Shown piece by piece: positions 44,558-53,783 of a stretch of 57,360 nucleotides of DNA. The position numbers and the translations under genes are program-made. How positions within the stretch are numbered: position 1 is the first letter of the stretch; each line of letters begins with the position of its first letter. Origin of the DNA: Chloroflexota bacterium (GTDB taxonomy: Bacteria; Chloroflexota; Dehalococcoidia; Lucifugimonadales; Lucifugimonadaceae); contig JABHBJ010000088.1 in NCBI GenBank assembly GCA_018673955.1, positions 1 through 57,360 of the forward strand. The letters are read 5' to 3'. The notes under the pieces were generated by a model. That model was not told where the DNA came from, searched no databases, and saw only the letters and a list, made by a program, of their open reading frames with translations.

Positions 44558-46519
44558 ATGACTTCTCACGACCAATCTTCTTCCCAACCTTTGTACGGCG
44601 TCCACACCATTCGCGATGTGATGATGCCAATGCGTGACGGCATTAATCTCGCCACAGATATTTTTCTTCCATGTCACGGTGACGGTCGAGTAGTCGACGC
44701 CAGCGAGCAAGTGCCTGCACTCCTCGTTCGGACCTCGTACGACAAGACGGCTCCCGAGTGGGACGATGTGATTCCGTATTACGTGCGGCGTGGCTACGCA
44801 TTCGTCGTTCAAGATCTACGATCTCGTTTCCGCTCTGAGGGCGACGGTCACTACTACCACACAGTGAATCCGTGGGAGGGCGACGACGGGTACGACACTG
44901 TCGAGTGGCTCGCCGAGCAAGATTGGTGCTCCGGCAAGATTGGAACTTTGGGGTCTTCTCACCGAGCTATCACTCAAACCCAGCTGGCACTTCGCAAACC
45001 TCCTCACCTCGCCGCTATGTGGGTTGAAGCGGGTCCGACTGACATCTACCGACATGAGGCTCGCGAAGGCGGAGCCATGTCGCTGCAGATGTTCGGCGCT
45101 GCACATCTACACGCCCTAGATAGCCACGAAGTTGGCGACGATCCCGAGAAAGCCAGGATCATCTTAGACGCCATGCGCGACATGCCCAAGTGGCTACAAA
45201 AATTTCCGCTAAAGCCGGGAGAGACAGCTCTGCGAGTCGCCCCTGATCTCGAAAAGACTGTTTTCGACTACTACTACCGGGGTGAGTACGACGAGTGGTG
45301 GTCGCAAGAATCGGCTAATCAGGAGCCGTTACTCGAAGCTGGTGAACACGCCGATGTAGCCGTGACTGTTTCGTGCGGATGGTACGATAATTTTGTCGGT
45401 GCTACGGCAAATTATTTCAAAACGTTGAACCACCAAAACGAGTCACCGACACGACTTGTTCTCGGAGCTTGGTGACACGGCGGCACACGGTCCACTGGTC
45501 AGTGGCATGGAGATACGGACACAGGTGCAGATAGCGTTTGGGGTTCGGAGATTTACAATCCGGAGAGGCTGAAGTTTTTCGATGAGCACTTGAAGGGAAT
45601 GGAAGCGAGAGAGAACGATCCGCCCGTGCGGATTTATGTTATGGGTACTGGCGATGGCAAGAAAACCCCTGAGGGTCACTTGAATCATGGCGGTTACTGG
45701 CGTGACGAGAACGAATGGCCGCTCGAACGAGCTCAGTTCCAAACGCTCTATCTGCATGATGATGGATCGCTCGATTCGTTCGAGGCGATGGAGGACGATA
45801 GCTCAGTAACGTACACGTATAATCCAGAAAAGCCGGTGCCAACGGTTGGTGGTCAGCTGGTCGGCATGTTCAAGATCAAATCACCTGAAGACGGTGGTCC
45901 CGCAGTCGACGATGTTCCAGAATTTCTCGATCAGTGGACACTCGCTCGCAATAATCTAACCGAAGTAATCGCTGCTGGTGGGTTCCATCAAAAGGAAGGT
46001 CCCGAATGGATCGGTGCCGAGGAGCCGTATCAGCTACTGAAAGATCGTTCAGACGTTTTAGCGTTCGAAACTGATCCACTGGAAGACGATACGGAAGTCA
46101 CCGGCGAAGTGATGATAAAGCTGTGGGTGTCGTCGACCGCGAGCGATACTGATTTCACGGTGAAGCTAATCGACGTTTACCCGATGAGCGATGACTATCC
46201 CGAGGGCTATCACCTGAACCTGTCTGACACGATTTTGCGGGCTCGCTACCGCAATTCGTGGACCGATCCTGAAATGATGACCCCGGGCGAGCCAGCCGAA
46301 GTTTCGATCACCCTTTGGCCGACGTCGAGTGTGTTCAAGAAGGGACATCGCATTCGACTGGATATTTCGAGTTCAAACTTTCCTCGATTCGACGTAAACC
46401 CGAACACGGGCGAGCCGGTTGGGCGTCATACCCATATGCTCAAAGCTGATAACACGATTCACACCGGTGCTGATCACCCATCGAGGATAGTGCTGCCGAT
46501 TATTCCCGCTGTGGAGTAG
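44558..46519 (+). pseudogene. Second CocE/NonD family hydrolase, interrupted by an in-frame TGA
   Basis: The frame is open from ATG 44558 to TAG 46517-46519 apart from one TGA at 45473-45475, and the flanking parts join in the same frame: LVLGAW before, HGGTRSTGQW after. TGA falls exactly where the residue before the catalytic His (here His307) should be, in the usual GPWxH motif. The N-terminal part resembles 42522-44237, with nucleophile Ser134, but GxSxxG reads GSSHRA, so the last Gly is Ala. The C-terminal part has DTDFTVKLIDVYPMS and KKGHRIRLDISSSNFPRFD. It is either a recent pseudogene or, less likely, a recoded or misread codon. Confidence 0.75.
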
Positions 46520-46908
46520 GCATGTCATACCTATTTTCAAGAGAGGGCAGTCAGGACGCGTGCGGGTGGCTCGGATAGTACTTCAGATTGAGTTGTAACC
46601 GCCAATCGACATCACTAATTGAGTTGGTAAATTCCGTAGCCAGTCTTAGCATTATTAGCGGAAATTGTAAGGAGCAAGTAATCCCCGGTATCATCACCGA
46701 TCGCGCTTGATACTCCGCTCGGGGATTTGATCGATGTTTCACTGACGAGATATCGGTGGTGATACTCCTCCCTGAGTCGATAGTTCACGAAGTAGATTTC
46801 GCTGGAACTACCCTCAACTGAGACAACCCACACTAGTGCATGCTCAACTAAACTAGGAAAATGTTATTCTATTGGGAGCATATTCATCCGGTCAGCCCTC
46901 ATTAATCC
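46520..46908. other. Intergenic stretch with an orphan minus-strand frame
   Basis: No supported gene. A 72-residue frame on the minus strand (46615-46833, from a GTG) reads in a protein-like manner, but I recognise nothing and it has no good ribosome-binding site. It may be a remnant of a secreted protein. The remainder is AT-rich and includes the promoter region of the DUF4395 gene. Confidence 0.35.
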
Positions 46909-47463
46909 ATGACACCAGATCCGCAAAAAAAACCTTCGTTCTTCAGCTTCCCGCACCCTATGAACTCGAGCGTCGCTCGCGTCGTAGCAGCGGGAGTTGT
47001 AATCATGGCTGTAGCCACGATTCTTCTCGACCAGCCATGGATCACTCTCGTGCTGTCATTTGGATTCATCGCTCGTGTTACAACCGGCCCACGAGTCAGC
47101 CCTTTAGCTATTCTCGCTTCTAAGGCGATCGTTCCAAAACTAGGATTACCATATCGGCCAGTTGCCGGACCACCGAAGCAGTTCGCTGCGGCTATCGGAA
47201 TTGCATTTAGCGTTTCGGCGGCTATTCTTTCACTAGGATTCGGATTAAACGGAATTGCCTACATCGTTTTGGGTGGGTTGGTTTTCGCTGCCGGACTTGA
47301 AGCAGTATTTGGATTCTGCCTCGGTTGCCAGATTTTCGGCATTCTGATGAAATTTGGAGTCATTCCCCAAAGTGTCTGTGACGAGTGTGCCGATTTCGCC
47401 AACCGTGCGAAGCGCATGGCAGCCAGCGGACTCCGTCCCGACGGAACACCTTTTCTCGACTAA
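46909..47463 (+). CDS. DUF4395 domain membrane protein
   Basis: A 184-residue protein with about four hydrophobic helices. Family landmarks are the N-terminal PRVSPLAILASKAI, GPPKQFAAAIGIAFS, FGFCLGCQIFGIL and IPQSVCDECADF. The Cys pairs C-x-x-C (CLGC) and C-x-x-C (CDEC) suggest a redox or metal role; in other genomes the family often accompanies thioredoxin- or sulfurtransferase-like genes, none of which is adjacent here. A large palindrome follows 20 bases after the stop. Confidence 0.85.
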   Translation: MTPDPQKKPSFFSFPHPMNSSVARVVAAGVVIMAVATILLDQPWITLVLSFGFIARVTTGPRVSPLAILASKAIVPKLGLPYRPVAGPPKQFAAAIGIAFSVSAAILSLGFGLNGIAYIVLGGLVFAAGLEAVFGFCLGCQIFGILMKFGVIPQSVCDECADFANRAKRMAASGLRPDGTPFLD

Positions 47464-47483
47464 CGTTCAGCGACGAACACTCT

Positions 47484-47539
47484 AAATTAAATATAAAAAT
47501 ACCTGACCGAATTCGGTCAGGTATTTTTATATTTAATTT
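47484..47539. terminator. Perfect 56-base palindrome, bidirectional terminator
   Basis: The two 28-base arms are exact complements with no loop, centred on GAATTC. The ends are A-rich on the left and T-rich on the right, and the middle carries TACCTGACCG. It lies between two convergent genes (the DUF4395 gene and the minus-strand RraA-like gene), where a two-way terminator is expected. Confidence 0.85.
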
Positions 47540-47724
47540 TCGAAGCTCAATGACTAAGCAACACTTTATCATTGCGAAGAAGAATGACATGTAATTGAAC
47601 AACCGATGAGAATCTTGGCAAAAGTAAGTTGGCGGTTGATTCGCTAATAGCGTTACACAGCGTTACTGATTGCCCCGATGCCTCAGGGCAGGCTCCTCAC
47701 AATGACAACCATGCTCTCCGCAGA

Positions 47725-48456
47725 CTACGCCTCGCCACGAGATTTGTACTCTTCGAAGAGCTTCCAAGTATTGTCGTTAAACGGATAGTACCTGCCGGGT
47801 GAACCGGGATTCTTACGAAGTTCCTTCTTGATTACCTGTTCAACCTCTTCACGTTCGGCAGCAATCTCCAAAACGCGCTCTGCCATCGCAGCAGGAACAA
47901 CTACGACACCATCGTCATCACCCACGATAGCGTCGCCGGGGCGAACCACTACTCCACCGCACTCAATTACATCGTTAACACCCCACGGCTGCATCACTGC
48001 TGGTCCCTGCTTGGCAGTGGATGAATGAGCAAATACTGAGAATCCGTAGTCCTTCAACTCGGCTGTATCGCGTACTGAACCGTCAGTAACCAACCCGCCG
48101 ACCTTCAACTGAGCCAAGCGGTAGAACTTGATGTCGCCACCAACCGATTCCCAAGGACCGACCGATGAAGCGACGAGCACTTCGTTGGGTCCACAAAGTT
48201 CAAACGCAACATACTCAGGAGAATCCTCAGCTTTTGGTTTGTCCTTAAGGACGTCGGGGCGGTGTGGTACGAACCGAAGAGTGACCGCCCTACCGACCAT
48301 CTTCTGCCCAGGAAATATAGGACGTGCGCCATGAATCATCGCCTGCGGCCAACCGTCGACCCAAAGTCCATCAATCAGTGTTTGGGTGGGAAGTTCGCCT
48401 AATTTGGCGAGCATCTCATCTGAAATTGCGGGTGCGGAAGTCACTATCTTCTCCAA
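47725..48456 (-). CDS. RraA family protein (HMG/CHA aldolase-like)
   Basis: A 243-residue member of the RraA/DlpA family, which contains class II 4-hydroxy-4-methyl-2-oxoglutarate/4-carboxy-4-hydroxy-2-oxoadipate aldolases, demethylmenaquinone-like misannotations and RNase E regulators. Visible are KVGGLVTDGSVRD and the metal/phosphate motif GDAIVGDDDGVVVVP. As no RNase E partner is visible, an aldolase-type catabolic role is preferred by context. It is 34 bases after the PanE-like gene on the same strand. Confidence 0.8.
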   Translation of the reverse strand: MEKIVTSAPAISDEMLAKLGELPTQTLIDGLWVDGWPQAMIHGARPIFPGQKMVGRAVTLRFVPHRPDVLKDKPKAEDSPEYVAFELCGPNEVLVASSVGPWESVGGDIKFYRLAQLKVGGLVTDGSVRDTAELKDYGFSVFAHSSTAKQGPAVMQPWGVNDVIECGGVVVRPGDAIVGDDDGVVVVPAAMAERVLEIAAEREEVEQVIKKELRKNPGSPGRYYPFNDNTWKLFEEYKSRGEA

Positions 48457-48490
48457 TATCTACACATAACTACGTCAGGACAAAATACGG

Positions 48491-49405
48491 CTAGGAGCCT
48501 TGTTTGAATTTATCGAGCACTGTTACCAATGCTGCACTGGCGGGCACAGGAATATTCGCTTCACGACCGATCCGGACAACTGCGCCAAGAATGTCATCGA
48601 GTTCTAACGGTTTACCATTATTGAGATCGTACTGAAGTGAGGCTTGCGTTTCCTCAGCTTCACCGATTGCATCATTCATCTTCAATTCAACACATCGTGG
48701 TGGAAACGTAACGCCTTGCGACTGACCAACGGCGACAATCTCTTCCATAACCGTTCGAACAGTGTGCTCGCCGTGCGGGCTTGAAAGAACCTCGACGAAC
48801 GAGGCCCGAGAAGCTGCCATGACAGATCCGATCGATCCTACGCTCACCATTTTGGTCCACAAGGTGTCAATGATGTTGCTACTGACCGCTACCTGCATGC
48901 CGTCTCGGTCGAACAACTTACGAACGGCTTCAGTGCGTTCGGTCGTCGAACCGTCTTCTTCCCCGAACTCGATCATCGCGGTCGAGCCGCTCTGGTGTAT
49001 GTGACCTGGCCCAGCGATTCCAGTCTCGATGTATGTAGCACCCTGAAGCACGTGCTTGCCACCGAACGCCTCGCTTAGAATTTGGCCAGACGTCGCACCA
49101 TTTTGAATCGTGAGAATAATCGTATCTTTACCGACCATGCCATTCATCGTAGGAAACGATTCTGCGTTCGAGTAAAGCTTGATGCAATGAAGAATCAAGT
49201 CGACTTCGCCAAAAGTCGATGGATCATCAGTAACCGGAACCTTCACATTGAAATTGCCCCAGTGACTATCGACTTGCAGTCCGTTTTTGGCGATTGCGTC
49301 GCCGTGAGCACCACGGGCGATCAAAACAACATCTTCGCCCTGATTGGCGAGAAGTCCACCGAAATATCCACCGACTGCTCCCGCACCCATTACTGCTATC
49401 CGCAT
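48491..49405 (-). CDS. 2-dehydropantoate 2-reductase family protein
   Basis: This 304-residue NADPH-dependent reductase of the PanE/ApbA family starts MRIAVMGAGAVGGYFGGLLA with the Rossmann motif. KMVSVGSIGSVMAA is the catalytic Lys/Ser-Asn region, and a C-terminal helical domain follows (LEVMEEIVAVGQ area). Pantoate synthesis for coenzyme A is possible, but paralogues act on other 2-keto acids; next to an aldolase-like gene, a catabolic 2-keto acid is equally possible. Confidence 0.85.
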   Translation of the reverse strand: MRIAVMGAGAVGGYFGGLLANQGEDVVLIARGAHGDAIAKNGLQVDSHWGNFNVKVPVTDDPSTFGEVDLILHCIKLYSNAESFPTMNGMVGKDTIILTIQNGATSGQILSEAFGGKHVLQGATYIETGIAGPGHIHQSGSTAMIEFGEEDGSTTERTEAVRKLFDRDGMQVAVSSNIIDTLWTKMVSVGSIGSVMAASRASFVEVLSSPHGEHTVRTVMEEIVAVGQSQGVTFPPRCVELKMNDAIGEAEETQASLQYDLNNGKPLELDDILGAVVRIGREANIPVPASAALVTVLDKFKQGS

Positions 49406-49632
49406 TGCCAGTACCTAACCCGTTTCATTCGTATCTGTAACCGCAAACTAAATTCGCCGACAACGATATCGGATTACAGACTAGATTGGCTTGAAAATAT
49501 GCAGGGACTTGCTCTATAACCTACTAACTCCATTTCAATAAATTTGCCTTTTTGACTGATTTTAATTTGTTTAAGGAATTGAAACAAACCACTGGTAAAA
49601 TTGTTGGTCGAGTCAACAAAGGAACCATAAAT

Positions 49633-50361
49633 TTGTCAGAAAATACTCTCGTTCGATCTAGTGCCCGCTCTCTCTCAGAACAGCGACCGGTAAAGATCAC
49701 TCCCGGTTACGTACCCGATGCTGAAGGTTCAGCGCTAATCGAAACCGGAAATACCGTGGTGATGTGCGCAGCTACTGTAGAAACTAGAGTTCCGCCTTGG
49801 ATGCGCGGCAAAGGAACCGGATGGGTAACCGCCGAGTACTCGATGCTTCCTCGCTCGACTCGTGAGCGTGTACGCCGCGAACGCTCGAAAGTTGGCGGAC
49901 GGACACAGGAAATCCAGCGTCTTATCGGACGAGCCTTGCGATCGGTAACCGATCTTTCAGCTCTTGGCGAAATTTCGATAATGCTCGACTGCGATGTACT
50001 CCGCGCTGACGGTGGAACACGAACTGCTTCGATCACCGGAGCCTACGTTGCCCTTCACCAGGCGCTAAAAGAACTACATGAAGCAGGAACGATAGAAACG
50101 ATTCCACTGAAAGACCAGATCGCAGCCATTAGCGTCGGCATCGTCGACGGTGCCGCCGTTCTCGATCTCGACTACAACGAAGACTCCTCAGCTGATGTCG
50201 ACATGAACGTCGTTATGACTGGCGCAGGCGAATTCGTCGAGCTACAGGGCACTGGCGAAGAAGCGACGTTTAGTCGATCGCAGTTAGACGAAATGCTCGT
50301 ACTCGGTGAAGTAGGAATCAAAAACCTACTCGAAGCACAACGCACAGCCCTCGGTCTCTAA
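49633..50361 (+). CDS. rph: Ribonuclease PH
   Basis: Phosphorolytic 3' exoribonuclease that trims tRNA ends. From TTG 49633, with AAAGGA about nine bases upstream, the protein is 242 residues, the normal length; the longer open frame adds an unmatched 27-residue head. [15 protein letters not shown] stands where R-x-DGR-x-x-x-QLR is usual, so the N-terminus is unusual. [46 protein letters not shown] and [23 protein letters not shown] are fully conserved. It precedes eno. Confidence 0.9.
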   Translation: MSENTLVRSSARSLSEQRPVKITPGYVPDAEGSALIETGNTVVMCAATVETRVPPWMRGKGTGWVTAEYSMLPRSTRERVRRERSKVGGRTQEIQRLIGRALRSVTDLSALGEISIMLDCDVLRADGGTRTASITGAYVALHQALKELHEAGTIETIPLKDQIAAISVGIVDGAAVLDLDYNEDSSADVDMNVVMTGAGEFVELQGTGEEATFSRSQLDEMLVLGEVGIKNLLEAQRTALGL

Positions 50362-50427
50362 AAATATTTGACGCCGTCCGAATTTTCGATGGCACAGCCT
50401 TGCAAGCAGAAGAAACAAAAGAATTAC

Positions 50428-51717
50428 ATGGCGAAAATCACTTCAGTTCTCGGACACGAAATTCTAGACTCGCGTGGCAACCCAACCGTTGGCGCAACGG
50501 TAATGCTCGATGACGGCACGTCTGCATCAGCGGCGGTTCCCTCGGGAGCCAGCACAGGCAGCCGCGAAGCTGTTGAACTTCGAGATGCTGACAAAAGTCG
50601 ATTCGGCGGCAAAGGCGTTCTCAAAGCGGTGGGCGCAGTAAACGGCGAGCTTGCGAAGGCCGTTATTGGACTACAAGCGACCGATCAGCGAGCCATCGAT
50701 CAAGTAATGATCGACATAGACGGCACTGCCAACAAAGGTCGAGTCGGTGCGAACGCCATACTCGCTATCTCTCTCGCAGCTCTACGGGCTGGAGCCTTCA
50801 GCTCCGGTAAGGAAGTGTTCGAACATATTGCTCAGCTCGCTAACAACGATTCGCCGATCGAACTTCCGGTTCCAATGTTCAACGTTCTAAACGGTGGTGC
50901 TCACGCAATGGGCTCAACCGATTTTCAAGAATTCATGGTCGTTCCAGCAGGTATCGACTCGTTCTCCGAAGCACTTCGCTGCGGTGCAGAGATGTACCAG
51001 TGGCTCAACAAGAAACTGCACGCCGACGGACATGCAACCACCGTTGGCGACGAGGGTGGATTTGCTCCACAGGGACTAACCAACCGACAGGCGCTTGAGT
51101 ACGCAACCGCTGCTATTGAAGGCGCAGGCTACAAACCAGGCGAAGAGGTGTTCATCGCACTCGACCCTGCATCATCAGAGTTCTATGTCGACGGCATCTA
51201 CGACCTCTCCCGAGAAAGCCGCAAGCTGTCGAGCGAAGAAATGGTTGAAGAGTACGCAGAGCTCGCGAACGACTTCCCGATCTACTCTGTAGAGGACGGA
51301 CTTGCCGAAGACGATTGGTCTGGATGGGAAGTGCAAACAGCCAAGACAGGTGATCGCATCCAACTAGTTGGAGACGACTTATACGTTACACAGGCCCACT
51401 ACGTTCAGAAGGGTATCGACACTAAGTCAGGAAACGCAGTTCTCGTGAAGTTGAATCAGGTCGGCAGCGTTTCAGAAACTCTCGACACCGTTTCCCTCGC
51501 ACAAAACTCAGATTTCGGCGTTGTAATCAGTCACCGATCCGGGGAGACTGAAGATACGTCGATTGCGGATCTCGCAGTCGGGACTTCCGCCGGTCAAATC
51601 AAAACAGGTGCTCCGGCTCGAAGCGAACGAATCGCAAAATATAACCGCCTACTTCGAATCGAAGAACTTCTTGGCGATAAGGCACAATACGCAGGCAAAC
51701 GAGTCCTGCCTAACTAA
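50428..51717 (+). CDS. eno: Enolase
   Basis: Interconverts 2-phosphoglycerate and phosphoenolpyruvate in glycolysis. The start ATG at 50428 gives MAKITSVLGHEILDSRGNPTV, the normal N-terminus; the frame upstream adds 20 residues. The 429-residue length is typical. Visible are SGASTGSREAVELRD, the loop with GDEGGFAP, KLNQVGS with the catalytic Lys region, and SHRSGETED. GNPTVGATV replaces the common NPTVEVDV. It follows rph and leads gap in the same direction. Confidence 0.97.
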   Translation: MAKITSVLGHEILDSRGNPTVGATVMLDDGTSASAAVPSGASTGSREAVELRDADKSRFGGKGVLKAVGAVNGELAKAVIGLQATDQRAIDQVMIDIDGTANKGRVGANAILAISLAALRAGAFSSGKEVFEHIAQLANNDSPIELPVPMFNVLNGGAHAMGSTDFQEFMVVPAGIDSFSEALRCGAEMYQWLNKKLHADGHATTVGDEGGFAPQGLTNRQALEYATAAIEGAGYKPGEEVFIALDPASSEFYVDGIYDLSRESRKLSSEEMVEEYAELANDFPIYSVEDGLAEDDWSGWEVQTAKTGDRIQLVGDDLYVTQAHYVQKGIDTKSGNAVLVKLNQVGSVSETLDTVSLAQNSDFGVVISHRSGETEDTSIADLAVGTSAGQIKTGAPARSERIAKYNRLLRIEELLGDKAQYAGKRVLPN

Positions 51718-51780
51718 CGCAGCAATCTTTTATTTCGATCAAAATGACACGAACTGAGCAAACGAAATAGGCAAAGACAA

Positions 51781-52800
51781 ATGACAAAAACGAAAGTTGG
51801 AATCAACGGGTTCGGAAGAATCGGCAGACAGGTTTTCCGTACTATCGCCGAGCGACATCGCGATACTCTCGAAGTAGTCGCCATTAATGATCTCGGTGAT
51901 GCGGCAACTAACGCACACCTGTTCAAGTTCGACTCAACATACGGTCGGTACTCAGGAACAGTTGAAGCAAAAGACGGATCACTGATCATCGATGGGCGAA
52001 CTATAGCTTCGTTCTCAGAGCGAGAACCTTCCGAAATCAAATGGGGCGACATCGGAGTTGAGATCGTAATCGAGTCCACCGGATTATTTACTGATGCCAA
52101 AAAGGCAGCAGGCCACCTCACTGGTGGTGCGAAGAAAGTCATCATCTCGGCTCCCGCCAAGAACGAAGACCTCACGATCGTACTTGGCGTCAATCAAGAT
52201 CAATACGATCCTTCAGCGCACAACGTAATCTCGAACGCATCTTGTACCACGAACTGTGTCGCTCCAATGGCGAAAGTCTTGCACGACAGCTTCGGCATCG
52301 AAAGAGCCTTGATGTCAACCATCCACGCTTACACGAACGACCAGAAAATTCTCGATCAAGTTCATAGCGATCTTCGTCGAGCTCGTGCGGCAGCGAACAG
52401 CATCATTCCGACAACTACCGGTGCAGCTAAAGCCGTGACTCTGGTGATTCCCGAACTAGAAGGCAAGATCGACGGCATGGCTTACCGAGTACCTGTGATC
52501 ACTGGATCGGTAACCGATCTGACAGTGAAGCTCACTAAGGGTGCTTCACTTGCCGACGTAAACGAAGCCTACCGTCAGGCATCAATGAGCGACAATTTCC
52601 ACCACATCCTCGGCTACTCCGACGAGCCGTTGGTATCTACCGATTACATCGGCAACCCGAACTCCTGCACCATCGACTCTCTCGCTACTTCAGCCGTTGG
52701 AGATGATTTCGTGAAGGTAGTCGGATGGTACGACAACGAGTGGGGTTACTCCTCACGAACTGCCGACCTCGCTAACTTCATGGTCGAAAAGGGTATCTAG
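51781..52800 (+). CDS. gap: Glyceraldehyde-3-phosphate dehydrogenase
   Basis: NAD(P)-linked glycolytic enzyme of 339 residues. It has [16 protein letters not shown] at the N-terminus, the active-site [18 protein letters not shown] with the nucleophilic Cys, and the C-terminal [16 protein letters not shown]. It sits 63 bases after eno and is followed by a strong intrinsic terminator. Confidence 0.97.
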   Translation: MTKTKVGINGFGRIGRQVFRTIAERHRDTLEVVAINDLGDAATNAHLFKFDSTYGRYSGTVEAKDGSLIIDGRTIASFSEREPSEIKWGDIGVEIVIESTGLFTDAKKAAGHLTGGAKKVIISAPAKNEDLTIVLGVNQDQYDPSAHNVISNASCTTNCVAPMAKVLHDSFGIERALMSTIHAYTNDQKILDQVHSDLRRARAAANSIIPTTTGAAKAVTLVIPELEGKIDGMAYRVPVITGSVTDLTVKLTKGASLADVNEAYRQASMSDNFHHILGYSDEPLVSTDYIGNPNSCTIDSLATSAVGDDFVKVVGWYDNEWGYSSRTADLANFMVEKGI

Positions 52801-52823
52801 CCCAGGTTCGAACAAAAAGCTTT

Positions 52824-52865
52824 ATAAAAAGACCCGTGGCGAACATTCACCACGGGTCTTTTTAT
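52824..52865 (+). terminator. Intrinsic terminator after gap
   Basis: ATAAAAAGACCCGTGG (52824-52839) pairs with CCACGGGTCTTTTTAT (52850-52865) around a ten-base loop. It ends with TTTTT, and the left arm has AAAAA, so it can also act leftwards. Confidence 0.9.
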
Positions 52866-52914
52866 TGATTCGAATGCACTCGTTTACGCCAATAATCGGA
52901 ACATAGTTATATGA

Positions 52915-53209
52915 TACCGGTGTACAGATATTAGATATTTTCTCGAATCTGTCACAACGACACCCAATCGTAAATTCGGAGAAGTTCTGGTCCAGCCTGA
53001 GCCGGAAAGCTTCACAATAAACAAACCTACCGACACGCCCCATATAAGTTTAAGTTCTCCCAACAAACATATGAATCTAGTTGGACGAGAAGGCGAGTTG
53101 TCTGTTCTGAACAGTGCTTTAGAAGAGGCACTATCGGGGCGCACACAAACAGCAACCGTTACTGGCGAGTCAGGAATCGGCAAGACATTCCTTTATGGAG
53201 TTCTGTGAT
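52915..53209 (+). pseudogene. Remnant of an AAA-type ATPase (cyclase/LuxR-like regulator)
   Basis: One frame from about 52915 to the TGA at 53207-53209 reads NRKFGEVLVQPEPESF, then HMNLVGREGELSVLNSALEEAL and VTGESGIGKTFLYGVL. The VGREGEL start and the P-loop GESGIGKTF match the N-terminus of the large AAA ATPases found in LuxR-family and adenylate-cyclase-type regulators, which continue for hundreds of residues. Here the frame stops straight after the P-loop. The rest of the gene is absent. Confidence 0.6.
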
Positions 53210-53228
53210 GACGATGCTGGTACTTGAA

Positions 53229-53452
53229 TTTGGGAATCTGGAACACCTTCCCAAACCAATCAACCCTTTGATCCGGCGTTATCGAGTGATACGTGAGGAT
53301 CATGGCGTTCGACCATCGTCACCATCAAGATCCACGATAAGAAAATCTTCGACTTGCTCGACTACGCGAGTGGCGATGGTTGTCGATTCGGTCTCGCTGA
53401 GCCCAATAAATATGCAGACTGGCAGATTTACGAAAGCCTGACCTATTCATAA
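53229..53452 (+). pseudogene. Unrecognised coding remnant
   Basis: One frame between 53229 and the TAA at 53450-53452 has a TGA near the middle, then TIKIHDKKIFDLLDYASGDG and CRFGLAEPNKYADWQIYES. This is a protein-like composition, and it ends just before the pdxS promoter. I cannot name a family. It is most likely a degraded gene in the same decaying patch as the ATPase remnant. Confidence 0.3.
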
Positions 53453-53640
53453 CGATCTGCAGTTAGTTATCCAATGACTATCCTCCGGGTAGACCCCTTT
53501 CAAGCGTGCCTGGCTGGCTGGGAGTTTTTATTTGTGGCGGTGCCATTACAAAAATCGAAGAAAACTGATCAGTACCCGCTCTCGATCAAGGTTTTTTTGA
53601 ATAACCCAACTGTTCAATCCCCATTTTTATTATCAGCCAT

Positions 53641-53662
53641 CGCCTGTGTACAGGCGTATAAT
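53641..53662 (+). promoter_or_regulatory. pdxS promoter with a dyad next to the -10 box
   Basis: TATAAT at 53657-53662 is directly preceded by CGCCTGT-GT-ACAGGCG (53641-53656), an inverted repeat with 7-base arms filling the -35/-10 spacer. No good -35 hexamer is visible at 17 bases, so the site may need an activator or be repressed by a protein binding the dyad. pdxS begins 121 bases downstream. Confidence 0.5.
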
Positions 53663-53783
53663 TTCGAGCAATGCGTCACGATGACGCAAAGGTGTGGCGC
53701 GGGTTCGGTGTCGCGGTCACATTCCACCCTGATCTCCAAACGACAAATTGGATTGATCTCTAAAAGCCGGAAGGACCACAAAA

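Noticed and set aside
46615-46833. 72-residue minus-strand frame
   Set aside because: Protein-like composition, but no homology recognised and no convincing ribosome-binding site, so I did not call it a gene.
52804-52812. GGTTCGAAC resembling a tRNA T-arm
   Set aside because: No acceptor stem, anticodon or D-arm can be assembled around it, and it lies between the gap stop and its terminator.
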